Virus record (IMG/VR): IMGVR_UViG_3300015024_000035 | Coordinates: 1 to 21,383 of that record | Length of the DNA: 21,383 bases | Source: a virus | Direction: 5' to 3' (one strand) | Shown here: positions 5,756 through 12,554 of the stretch, piece by piece | Position numbering within the stretch: the stretch's first letter is position 1 | Layout of the letters: the number at the start of each line of letters is the position of its first letter | Notes under the pieces: model-generated | Told to the model about the DNA's origin: nothing | What the model saw: the letters and a program-made list of their open reading frames with translations, nothing else | Databases searched by the model: none | Made by a program: the position numbers and the translations under genes

Positions 5756-6279
5756 TGACGCAACCAATCATTGCTTATGTTCCGAAGCCTGGTGATCTGG
5801 GAATCGTTAGCACTAATGGATTAGCCGCGAGACTGATTCAAGTTGGCACGGTATCCAGATGGAACCATGTCTTTATCTATATTGGTCCAACTCTCGTGGA
5901 CGGCGTTTGGTATGACTTAGTTGAAGCTACTCCTAGTGGGGTTAAGTATGGCAACACAAGTGAATATTCAAACATCGTTTATAACAAGCACCAAGTTTTC
6001 AGCAACGAAGAGGTAGACCGTGCTTTCATCGTTGCCTATGCTCGCGGTCTTGTTGATAAGCCTTACAACTGGGTGAATATTTTTAGAATCGCTTTCCGTA
6101 TCTTGGGTCTAAAGATATTTGCTAATACGAAACTTATGAAGCATCTCGCGTCTAAGGACGGTTATATCTGTTCTGAGGCCGGTGAAGAGGCTTATGAGAA
6201 GTCGGGTAATCCTTTGGTTCTCAAGGATGCTGGGGAAACATCGCCTGGTGATCTTCTTGAAGCGATTGTTTATCAATAA
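5755..6279 (+). CDS. YiiX-like permuted NlpC/P60-fold protein, 174 aa
   Basis: ATG at 5755 overlaps the micro-ORF stop. The order of motifs fits the circularly permuted NlpC/P60 papain-like fold of YiiX/YebB-type proteins: GDLG (13-16), catalytic-type His38 in WNHVFIYIG, an acidic residue in LVEATPSG (Glu57), and Cys139 in YICSEAGEEAY near the C-terminus. Such enzymes act on amide or ester bonds in cell-wall peptides or lipids. The 174-residue length is usual. No signal peptide is seen. It ends the coupled run that starts with the endolysin, so an accessory role in lysis is likely by context. The 5' end of a second copy is left at 4957-5025. Confidence 0.7.
   Translation: MTQPIIAYVPKPGDLGIVSTNGLAARLIQVGTVSRWNHVFIYIGPTLVDGVWYDLVEATPSGVKYGNTSEYSNIVYNKHQVFSNEEVDRAFIVAYARGLVDKPYNWVNIFRIAFRILGLKIFANTKLMKHLASKDGYICSEAGEEAYEKSGNPLVLKDAGETSPGDLLEAIVYQ
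5785..5829 (+). repeat. Direct repeat partner of 4978-5022 (40 of 45 identical)
   Basis: This 45-bp segment, which encodes KPGDLGIV...GLAA, matches 4978-5022 at 40 positions by eye. The repeats bracket the HExxE gene and the micro-ORF. They mark a duplication of the 5' end of the YiiX-like gene and could have been the boundary for gain of the intervening genes. Confidence 0.65.
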
Positions 6280-6351
6280 TTTATATTTTTTATAAGTGCC
6301 GATAAATAAGTTGTAGGGCAAATAGTTCTACACCTTAGAGAGGGAAAGATT

Positions 6352-6690
6352 ATGTTTAAAAGAATAAATGTTTTATGTAGTAAGGGTAACCAAGGGTTTA
6401 CTATTATTGAGACAACTGCTGTTGCACTATTAGTTTCAATACTTTCCGTTGGCGGTGCTACTGCTTTTGCATCATATGCAGACCAGTTAGACAAGGTTGT
6501 TCAGACTCCCCCTGCTGAGCTTGCTTGTATCTCGGACGTGCTGGCTTCTTCAGGGTTAACGCAGTTGCAGGTTACCGAAATAATTAAGGCAGACCCTAAT
6601 TCTGAGATTGCTGTATCGCTTTCTGCGTGTGTTGCTGTAGATGCAAGTAGTGAGCCCCAGTGGTTGCAGGATGACCTTTCTAAGATTTAA
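6352..6690 (+). CDS. Type IV prepilin-like protein, 112 aa
   Basis: ATG at 6352 follows GAGAGGGA. The N-terminus is a class III (prepilin) leader: basic residues and Gly (KGNQG), then FTIIE and a hydrophobic helix (TTAVALLVSILSVGGATAFA). Prepilin peptidase would cut between Gly15 and Phe16, leaving Phe+1 and Glu+5 (Glu20), the two signature residues of pilins and pseudopilins. The mature 97-residue protein has two Cys (59, 93) that could form a C-terminal loop. It follows the lysis genes on the same strand. Possible roles are interference with host pili, a pseudopilin decoy or superinfection exclusion. A simple membrane protein such as a holin that happens to resemble a pilin is the alternative. 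Confidence 0.65.
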   Translation: MFKRINVLCSKGNQGFTIIETTAVALLVSILSVGGATAFASYADQLDKVVQTPPAELACISDVLASSGLTQLQVTEIIKADPNSEIAVSLSACVAVDASSEPQWLQDDLSKI

Positions 6691-6736
6691 AAGTTTTAGC
6701 AGAAACTTGGATTATCACGCCGATAGTTCAAGGTGA

Positions 6737-6829
6737 GGTTGTGAACCTGGTCTTAATGGCCGCCCTCTCTCGGCAAGCAAGATGAGTGACTGTTCCTTTC
6801 CGGTCCCCTTGCACACCAGGTTCACAACC
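6737..6829 (+). ncRNA. Candidate structured RNA: 15-bp perfect stem with 63-nt loop
   Basis: GGTTGTGAACCTGGT (6737-6751) is perfectly complementary to ACCAGGTTCACAACC (6815-6829). The 63-base interior can form smaller helices, for instance GCAAG (6777-6781) with CTTGC (6808-6812). A TTTTT run follows at 6834-6838, so the whole could be a small RNA ending in a weak terminator, a large terminator hairpin, or an inverted repeat with a DNA role. No gene of meaningful length covers it on the + strand. It is not a tRNA: there is no 7-bp acceptor stem with the usual arms. Confidence 0.45.
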
Positions 6830-6838
6830 GTAGTTTTT

Positions 6839-6858
6839 AACGTATAGCGGGGATATAC
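6839..6858 (+). repeat. Second copy of the 20-bp box at 1192-1211
   Basis: AACGTATAGC, GGG, GATATAC, identical to 1192-1211 except for three central bases. It lies 46 bases before the ATG of gene 6905, directly after the large hairpin. The strongly conserved flanks point to a protein-binding site or upstream promoter element. Confidence 0.4.
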
Positions 6859-6893
6859 ATATTGTCATAGGGACGGACACGGTCGTCAGTAGA

Positions 6894-6899
6894 TATATA
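6894..6899 (+). promoter_or_regulatory. -10-like TATATA before gene 6905
   Basis: TATATA lies five bases upstream of the ATG at 6905, and no ribosome binding site is visible. The layout resembles the leaderless arrangement at 1232, but the -10 is weaker and no -35 is evident. Confidence 0.3.
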
Positions 6900-6904
6900 A
6901 CTTT

Positions 6905-7174
6905 ATGAGCGTAAGAACTATAAGAAACAGGAGTCCTATAAACGTGTTTAACGATGATGATTATGAAGATGATTCTATTTGCACTCCTGAACACGAAGCG
7001 GTTTTAGGATTACTTGAAGAAGCCATATATCAAGCAACTTTAGTCCAGGACTGTAATGAAGAATGTTCCTATATTCACGCCGTATTATCCGCGGCTTACC
7101 TTGCTTGCATAGGTGTTGATGATGAAGAAATTTATAGAGACTTTGGATTACCTTGGATTAGCGAGCGGCCATAA
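6905..7174 (+). CDS. Hypothetical acidic protein upstream of the large terminase, 89 aa
   Basis: The 89-residue product is strongly acidic (FNDDDYEDDSI, GVDDEEIYRDFG), with a helical centre (HEAVLGLLEEAIYQATL) and four Cys. No family is recognised. It has no ribosome binding site, and an AT-rich -10-like element sits five bases before the ATG, so it may be leaderless. Its TAA overlaps the large terminase ATG (TAATG), so terminase translation probably depends on it. A small acidic protein that helps DNA packaging would fit the position, but this is inference. Confidence 0.6.
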   Translation: MSVRTIRNRSPINVFNDDDYEDDSICTPEHEAVLGLLEEAIYQATLVQDCNEECSYIHAVLSAAYLACIGVDDEEIYRDFGLPWISERP

Positions 7175-8628
7175 TGGAATTACCAAAGAATCCTTCTGAT
7201 AGGCAACGCTTAATAAAATTATTAGAAACCCGTAAGGAAGCTTGTGCTTGGCGTTGCACAAATCGTGCTTGCGACGGTAAACCACACGATGGCTATGACT
7301 ACAAGCATGCTCGAGGAAAGCAACAACCACCCTGGGGTCAAGTAATTACTATTCCCGCTACAAAAAAGAAACCAGAGCGCCAGGTTGCTGTTAGGCGTTG
7401 GTATGCCCGAGGTGGACGTGGAAGTGGAAAGACTTGGGCTGGTGCTAATGCTCTCGCTGAAATCATCCTTTGGTATGGCGGAACAGATGAAGCTGGTGAA
7501 CAGCGATCGTATGCAGTAGTTGGTCCAAACTTTAGTCACGTTCGAAGGACTTGTTTAGAGAGCGGTAAGAGCGGACTCATTAAAGCTCTAGGTGGATTAA
7601 AAGGTCCGCATATTCTCAAATGGAATCGTAATGATGGCGAACTGCATCTTAAAAATGGTGCCATCGTCGTTGTATCTGGCGTTGAAGATGGTGCTAAACG
7701 TATTGAAGGTGGCAACTTCTGTGCTGTCTGGTGTGATGAGGTTGGATTATGGAATCTGCATAGGTGGAAGAAAGCTTGGCAAGAGGCTATCCAGGGAGCC
7801 GTTCGTATGTCTCCGTCTATATTTATTTTTACTGGGACACCAAAACAAGGGCATCCATTTGTAAAGATGCTGACTTCTGATCCTCGAACAGTTGAAGTTG
7901 TTATGCCTACCTCTGAGAACGAGGACAATCTTGATGCAACTTATGTAGAAGAAATAAAAGACATGTTCGAGGGCACGCAGTTATATCGCCAAGAATATAT
8001 GGGCGAGATTCTTCAGGATGTTGCTGGTGCCCTATGGAATTCCGCAATGATTGAGACAACGCGACATGAGTTTCCTCCTGCTGTTGATGAGATGCTCAAC
8101 ATTGTTGTCGGTTGGGATCCTGCCGTCACTTCTACTGATAAAAGCGATGAACATGGAATTATTGTCGCTGCAAGGTTAAAAGGCGAACCCTCTCACTTTG
8201 TAATCCTTGATGACCGCTCTGGTGTCTATTCTCCAGATGGTGCTGTCTCTATGGTGCTTGATGCTTATGAGACTTGGAGTGCTGATTCAATAGTTGTTGA
8301 AGTTAACCAGGGTGGCGATTTTGCTGAGAGTTTATTGAAGACCCGGACGCTATCACGCACTATAGATATTAATAAGGTTCGCGCTTTACGCGGTAAGCGT
8401 GTTCGTGCTGAGCCTACTGCCGCATTATCTGAACAAGGTCGCCTTCACATGGTTGGTTACTTCGTTCAACTAGAAGAGCAGATGACTACTTGGACTCCAG
8501 ATAAACCTGGTTCACCAGATCGTCTAGATGCGATGGTCTGGGCAATAACCGCACTTCTAGAAAAAAGTACTAATACAGGTGCCTACTACTACGGCCGCCG
8601 AAACCAACGCCCCGCAGGAGGCCACTGA
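7174..8628 (+). CDS. terL: Terminase large subunit
   Basis: The 484-residue product is a full-length large terminase, the ATP-driven motor and nuclease that fills the prohead. It has Walker A GGRGSGKT (80-87), Walker B CAVWCDE (183-189, Asp188-Glu189), the coupling motif FTGTP (219-223), and a C-terminal RNase H-like nuclease with Asp315 (GWDPAV), Glu376 (VVEVNQGG) and Asp449/Asp452 (SPDRLD). A Cys-rich N-terminus (CAWRCTNRACDG, then PHDGYDYKHAR) resembles actinophage terminases. The start is set by the TAATG overlap with the upstream gene; there is only a weak ribosome binding site. A copy of the recurrent motif is embedded in codons around residues 390-397. The small subunit lies 4.8 kb upstream. 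Confidence 0.93.
   Translation: MELPKNPSDRQRLIKLLETRKEACAWRCTNRACDGKPHDGYDYKHARGKQQPPWGQVITIPATKKKPERQVAVRRWYARGGRGSGKTWAGANALAEIILWYGGTDEAGEQRSYAVVGPNFSHVRRTCLESGKSGLIKALGGLKGPHILKWNRNDGELHLKNGAIVVVSGVEDGAKRIEGGNFCAVWCDEVGLWNLHRWKKAWQEAIQGAVRMSPSIFIFTGTPKQGHPFVKMLTSDPRTVEVVMPTSENEDNLDATYVEEIKDMFEGTQLYRQEYMGEILQDVAGALWNSAMIETTRHEFPPAVDEMLNIVVGWDPAVTSTDKSDEHGIIVAARLKGEPSHFVILDDRSGVYSPDGAVSMVLDAYETWSADSIVVEVNQGGDFAESLLKTRTLSRTIDINKVRALRGKRVRAEPTAALSEQGRLHMVGYFVQLEEQMTTWTPDKPGSPDRLDAMVWAITALLEKSTNTGAYYYGRRNQRPAGGH
8343..8365 (+). promoter_or_regulatory. Recurrent CCGGAC...CACTATAG motif, copy 3, inside the large terminase gene
   Basis: CCGGACGCTATCACGCACTA followed by TAG. It differs from copies 4 and 5 at one position (T for C, position 9) although it lies in coding sequence (TRTLSRTID). 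The portal start is 265 bases downstream of the predicted initiation point, so it could drive the portal, minor head protein and protease genes. Confidence 0.6.
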
Positions 8629-8629
8629 T

Positions 8630-10114
8630 ATGGGATTGATTAATAGAAAATCCAAGAAGGCCATAGAAAAACGCGATATATTATTAACAGGGCAATCCGG
8701 CAGTGGAATGGTCTCAAGCCCATATGGCAACTTCTCTTTTACATCGGGTGCCTGGGGATCCAACAGCATCTCAACTGAACAAGAGATGGCAAGATTACGA
8801 CCTAGCCTAGATAGAGCACTCGCAGTAAGTGCTATGGCGTCAAGATGTATAGACTTAAAAGTAAATGCTGCCGCTTCAAGAAAACTACAAGTAATAAATG
8901 AAGCTGGCGAAAAAGTTCCCCACTTCTTAGAAGACTTATTTAATAAATCACCTAATGCCTCACAATCCGCAATGCTATTTAGGTCTTCCTTCTGGCAACG
9001 CTTAAATATGACTGGTCAAGCATTCATTATTATGGATCGTGGTCTAAATAGAATTGATGACCCAACCAGTGCATGGCTTCATTATGGTTCAGTTCAAATT
9101 ATCCTTAATGACCCAACTCCTAAAACACCACATGGAACCGTTAAAGCTTTCAAAATTGCCTATGGAAATGACTTTGCTATTCTCGCACCGAGTGAAGTCT
9201 TATGGATTAGATATCCAGACCCAGTAAATCCATGGGGAGCCCGTGCTCCAATTGCTGCAGCATTAGATGCTATTGGGTTAACGAAAGCTGGACGTGAATG
9301 GCAAGCAGGGCAACTCGCTAACGGTGGAAACCCTTCAGGTATCGTCTATGTCGGTCAACCTTCAAGTGATGAAGAATATTATGGAATCCGAGAAGAAATA
9401 GAAGCAGCATTAACTGGTCCATCTAGTGCTGGTCGCATAGCTGTAGTAGCCGGCCCAATGAAGCCAGAATTTATGAAAACTTCATTTAGTCCTAAGGAAT
9501 TTGAATACCTGAACTCCCTGGGAGTCCAAGGCGATGATATTGCTCTTGCTTTAGGTGTTCCTCTTGACCTTGTTGGTGGACAACGTACCTATCAAAATGC
9601 CGATGCTGCTCGCACAGAGTTTTGGGAAACCACGGTTAGCCCAGAGTTAGCAATGGTTGCCAGTGAAATTGACCGTCAGATGCTCGCTGGTCAACCTTTA
9701 TACGTTGAATTTGATTTATCTGATGTCTCCGCTTTACAAGAAGCTCAAGATAGTCTTTCTACTAGAGTAAATACAACAGTAGTTAATGACATAATTACTA
9801 TTGATGAGGCACGTGCTGCTCTTGGTCAAGACGTTCTTCCAGAATATGGACACTTAACTCTTACTGCGTATAGAGCACTATTTGCTCCTAAGCCAGTAAC
9901 TACTGAAGGTAGAAGCACTCCAGTTGTAGTCAATGTTCGCAACGAACGGGAATCCGTGTCCACAAATGTAGACACTAATACTGAACCGTCCAATCAAGAG
10001 ATTAATACAATTGAAGAGCGAATTGAAATTCCTGTTCGTCAGGTTCGCGGTGTAACACAAGCTCACGCTCATAAGACTTTGGACCGCTTGGAATCCGGGA
10101 TGACAGAGCAGTAA
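8630..10114 (+). CDS. Portal protein (HK97-type)
   Basis: I chose ATG 8630 because AGGAGG (8616-8621) lies eight bases upstream. An in-frame ATG at 8579 would overlap the terminase and lacks such a site. The 494-residue product matches portal proteins: SLDRALAVSAMASRCIDLKV near the N-terminus, GREWQAGQLANGGNPSGIVY in the centre, and VPLDLVGGQRTYQNADAART, the hinge-proximal segment of HK97-type portals. Portals form the 12-mer ring at the head vertex through which DNA passes. The C-terminal 100 residues are low-complexity and charged. The last 40 bases overlap an open frame in the -1 frame that continues into the minor head protein without a start codon. Confidence 0.88.
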   Translation: MGLINRKSKKAIEKRDILLTGQSGSGMVSSPYGNFSFTSGAWGSNSISTEQEMARLRPSLDRALAVSAMASRCIDLKVNAAASRKLQVINEAGEKVPHFLEDLFNKSPNASQSAMLFRSSFWQRLNMTGQAFIIMDRGLNRIDDPTSAWLHYGSVQIILNDPTPKTPHGTVKAFKIAYGNDFAILAPSEVLWIRYPDPVNPWGARAPIAAALDAIGLTKAGREWQAGQLANGGNPSGIVYVGQPSSDEEYYGIREEIEAALTGPSSAGRIAVVAGPMKPEFMKTSFSPKEFEYLNSLGVQGDDIALALGVPLDLVGGQRTYQNADAARTEFWETTVSPELAMVASEIDRQMLAGQPLYVEFDLSDVSALQEAQDSLSTRVNTTVVNDIITIDEARAALGQDVLPEYGHLTLTAYRALFAPKPVTTEGRSTPVVVNVRNERESVSTNVDTNTEPSNQEINTIEERIEIPVRQVRGVTQAHAHKTLDRLESGMTEQ

Positions 10115-10809
10115 AAAGACTTGCTGAAATTCAACTTAAAGATGCTCAAAAGAGACTTAATCGTCAACGTTCAGACAAACTTCCAAGTGTTAAGTCAGTA
10201 TTTGATCCATCACTTTGGACGGAACGAACAGTAGATGCTTTCCTATCTTCGCTTGCTGCAGCTTTTGATGCCGGGGCAAGTGATGTTGCAGAAGCTCTTG
10301 GTTCTAAGTCTGTAGTTGATGACTTAATTATGAAGGCAGCAGAAAATAGAGCGACGGCTCTTGCTAACTTAGTTAATGAGACAACTTCTAAGGTGCTTGA
10401 ACAGAAGTTAGCCGCTATTGCTAATTTTGACGGTTTAACGGTTAACCAGTTCTCCGATGCATTGGCTAGCACTTTTAGTGATTTATCTACCTGGCGTGCT
10501 GATTCTATTGCTAGAACTGAGATGGTTGGCGGTTACAACGGGGCTTCCAGGATGTCTGCAGTTGAATCCGGTGTGACGAACTCTCGTATTTGGGTAGCGG
10601 AAGTTGATGAGCATACTCGTGAAACTCACGCAGATTTAGATGGTTATGAAACTAAGAATATGGATGATGAATATCCAAATGGCCTTATGTTCCCTGGAGA
10701 CCCAGATGGAGACCCAGAAGAGACAGTTAATTGTCGTTGTGTTGAGCAATACACGACTGATAACGGCGACAATGCCGAAAACACAGATGCCTCAGGAGGC
10801 GCAGAATGA
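10075..10809 (+). CDS. MuF/SPP1 gp7-like minor head protein, start unresolved
   Basis: The frame is open from 10075 to the TGA at 10807-10809, and the first ATG is at 10330. The 85 codons before it look coding (AVKRLAEIQLKDAQKRLNRQ, then SVFDPSLWTERTVDAFLSSL) but contain no ATG, GTG or TTG. The C-terminal half has the MuF signature: ARTEMVGGYNGASR, then WVAEVDEHTRETHADLDG, then FPGDPDGDPEETVNCRC. MuF-type proteins bind the portal inside the head. The start may come from a -1 shift out of the portal frame within 10075-10114, giving a portal-MuF fusion, or from a rare start codon or a sequence error. The coordinates give the open frame, not a proven start. The next gene overlaps by ATGA. Confidence 0.75.
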   Translation, partial: DFGPLGIRDDRAVKRLAEIQLKDAQKRLNRQRSDKLPSVKSVFDPSLWTERTVDAFLSSLAAAFDAGASDVAEALGSKSVVDDLIMKAAENRATALANLVNETTSKVLEQKLAAIANFDGLTVNQFSDALASTFSDLSTWRADSIARTEMVGGYNGASRMSAVESGVTNSRIWVAEVDEHTRETHADLDGYETKNMDDEYPNGLMFPGDPDGDPEETVNCRCVEQYTTDNGDNAENTDASGGAE

Positions 10810-11528
10810 ATAACAACCAGCCGCACTATGTAACTCGCGCAGTCCCTATTGTGTCTGATGAAGCCACTAATACTTTTGAAGGACTTGCCTGTAAATACAA
10901 TATAAAAGACTCATATGGCACAACATTTTATCCAGGTTGCTTTACTACTGGAGGTTTAGATACAAATACTTATGCTCTCCTATGGATGCATAGTCCTGAC
11001 CAACCAATTGGAATTCTTAGAGCTGAAGAGCGTAAAGATGGCCTATACATAGTTGGTGAATGGGATCAAAGTCACGCAGGACAGAATGCTAGAGCTACAG
11101 CACTTAGTGGTTCAGCATCAGAGTTATCTGTTGGATTTGAATGGCTTGACTGGTCTATGGAGAACCAAACGGAAATCCATAATGCAACTCTTCGTGAAGT
11201 ATCTCAAGTAACCACACGCTTTGGAGCTGTTCCTGGTTCTGCATTTACCGCTGCTAGGGCCATCCTTTCTGCCAGTGAGACTCGTGCTGGTCGCGTGTTA
11301 TCTGCAGCTAATGAAGAAGCATTACAAAAGGCAGTAGAACTTTTATGCGGTGTGCTTGGTCAAATTGATGCAATGCCCGTTTCTAATGAACCAGATGGAG
11401 ATGAAGGTTCTGCAGATACAAATAATGATGGCGATGGAACTCGTTTTAATGAAGAAGAGATGATTGCTGCTAACAAGCGTTCACGTGAAACTCTTTCACT
11501 GATCACTCGTTTAGCGGTTACAGAATAA
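10806..11528 (+). CDS. Prohead (capsid maturation) protease, HK97/U35 type
   Basis: ATG 10806 overlaps the upstream stop (ATGA) and has AGGAGG a few bases upstream. The 240-residue product has the expected order for the serine protease that trims capsid scaffold: FEGLACKYN, then YPGCF, His62 in WMHSPDQPIG, and Ser108 in SELSVGFEW. The C-terminal 60 residues are acidic and low-complexity (DGDEGSADTNNDGDG), as is common where protease carries scaffold-like tails. The usual major capsid gene does not follow directly: two membrane-protein genes intervene. A hairpin lies just after the stop (11534-11574). Confidence 0.87.
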   Translation: MNNNQPHYVTRAVPIVSDEATNTFEGLACKYNIKDSYGTTFYPGCFTTGGLDTNTYALLWMHSPDQPIGILRAEERKDGLYIVGEWDQSHAGQNARATALSGSASELSVGFEWLDWSMENQTEIHNATLREVSQVTTRFGAVPGSAFTAARAILSASETRAGRVLSAANEEALQKAVELLCGVLGQIDAMPVSNEPDGDEGSADTNNDGDGTRFNEEEMIAANKRSRETLSLITRLAVTE

Positions 11529-11533
11529 AGAAT

Positions 11534-11574
11534 CCAACCTAGGGCTGCATCGGGGTCAAAGCACTCTGGGTTGG
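11534..11574 (+). terminator. 11-bp imperfect stem-loop after the protease gene
   Basis: CCAACCTAGGG (11534-11544) pairs with CTCTGGGTTGG (11564-11574) with two G-U pairs and a 19-base loop. It lies between the protease stop and the holin start, where transcript levels may change. There is no T run after it, so it could also be an attenuator or an RNA-processing site. Confidence 0.4.
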
Positions 11575-11609
11575 TTACCAACTTCCCCTATAAGAATAAG
11601 GATATAAAA

Positions 11610-12011
11610 ATGAAGACAAGCACAAAGTTACTTTTAGGTTCATGGGTGCGAACATTTGTGGCATCTGTATCAGCATCTTTAACTGTAGTTGGTAAAGCAC
11701 CTTGGACTTTCAATACTAGTCATTTACTGGCTATTTTAGTAAGTGCTGGAGCTGCTACTGGTGCCGCTATATATAATTACTTTAGTCCTAGAGACGCACG
11801 CTTTGGCAAGACTATTGTATTTGTAGCCAAGGCAGCCCTGTTAGCATCTAAAGAAACTAATGTTTCTGCTCCAGTTAAAGCAGACGCCGAGGCAGTTGGT
11901 AATTATCTAGAAAGCCTAGCTTCAGAAAATACTCCAGTTGCACCCGTTGAAACTTCATTTCCTGCAAAATCTTTAGAAGCCAGACAAGTAGTAATTACTC
12001 CGGGTGCATAA
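11610..12011 (+). CDS. Putative holin (r1t-like, actinophage type), 133 aa
   Basis: ATG at 11610 has AAGGA at about 11597-11602; an ATG at 11571 in the same frame lies in the hairpin and is less likely. The product has two hydrophobic segments (about 8-27, LGSWVRTFVASVSASLTVV, and about 37-56, LLAILVSAGAATGAAIYNYF) followed by SPRDARFGK. This layout (WVRTF, GA-rich second segment, then NYFxPxxxRFG) resembles r1t-type holins of actinophages. The C-terminal half is polar and Pro/Ala-rich. Holins open the membrane for the endolysin. Its place between protease and capsid, 5.6 kb from the endolysin, is unusual, so a different membrane role remains possible. Confidence 0.6.
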   Translation: MKTSTKLLLGSWVRTFVASVSASLTVVGKAPWTFNTSHLLAILVSAGAATGAAIYNYFSPRDARFGKTIVFVAKAALLASKETNVSAPVKADAEAVGNYLESLASENTPVAPVETSFPAKSLEARQVVITPGA

Positions 12012-12013
12012 AA

Positions 12014-12427
12014 ATGTATATGGCATACACACACCTACTACTTACACTAAATGACACGAACTTAATTACTAACTCGGTCTGGGCTGTAATTGATTCCTTT
12101 GCCACCTTGATAATCGGTATCTTTGGTGTTTACAAGATTAGATCTTATCAAAAGAATAAAGCATCATGTAAAGATGAATTAATAGAAAATCAACAGCATG
12201 AGATTGCCTTACATACCGCTAATGACGCTGTTAAGACTCAACTTGAAGCTTTCGAGGATAAGTTTGATGAAAAAATTGATGCAATAAATAAAGTCTTAGT
12301 AAAGATTAACTATGCAATATTTAACTCAGGCAAAACTGGTCTAGTAAATAAAGTGGATGCAATGCTTGAGAATCAAACGGAAATGATCGTTGCTATTGAG
12401 GTATTAAAAGCTAAATCGCAAAAATAA
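12014..12427 (+). CDS. Membrane-anchored coiled-coil protein, 137 aa (possible second holin or antiholin)
   Basis: The ATG at 12014 has no good ribosome binding site; ATG 12020 is an in-frame alternative. The protein has one membrane segment (about residues 22-41, SVWAVIDSFATLIIGIFGVY) followed by a basic stretch (KIRSYQKNK) and a charged helical region (DAVKTQLEAFEDKFDEKIDA) that looks like a coiled coil. Paired membrane proteins beside a holin are common in actinophage lysis cassettes, where the second may be an antiholin. That role here is inferred from position and topology. It lies directly upstream of putative promoter copy 4 and the capsid gene. Confidence 0.55.
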   Translation: MYMAYTHLLLTLNDTNLITNSVWAVIDSFATLIIGIFGVYKIRSYQKNKASCKDELIENQQHEIALHTANDAVKTQLEAFEDKFDEKIDAINKVLVKINYAIFNSGKTGLVNKVDAMLENQTEMIVAIEVLKAKSQK

Positions 12428-12448
12428 ATGGGTTCCTGGATTACCTAT

Positions 12449-12471
12449 CCGGACGCCATCACGCACTATAT
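12449..12471 (+). promoter_or_regulatory. Recurrent CCGGAC...CACTATAT motif, copy 4, before the capsid gene
   Basis: CCGGACGCCATCACGCACTA followed by TAT. It lies in the gap between the membrane protein and the major capsid gene, with about 84 bases from the predicted initiation point to the capsid ATG. Together with the strong hairpin after the capsid gene it would define a short, highly expressed capsid transcript. Confidence 0.7.
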
Positions 12472-12554
12472 ACAGTGACCTAGATGTTTGCCCTGGGGAT
12501 GTTTTACGGCGACGCTAACTAATTACCTATCCATCTATCAATCAGGAGAACAAA

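Noticed and set aside
6691-6708. Small AAGTTT/AAACTT hairpin after the prepilin-like gene as a terminator
   Set aside because: A six-bp AT-only stem with no T run is too weak to support the call.
6737-6829. tRNA or tmRNA
   Set aside because: The 15-bp closing stem is far longer than a tRNA acceptor stem, and D, anticodon and T arms cannot be laid out.
6874-6899. Possible sixth, degenerate copy of the CCGGAC motif (CGGACAC ... TATATA before gene 6905)
   Set aside because: Only the first seven bases match, the middle differs and the spacing is three bases longer. It is kept only as a chance resemblance or decayed copy.
8579-8629. Longer portal start at 8579
   Set aside because: It has no ribosome binding site, whereas ATG 8630 has AGGAGG at the right distance.
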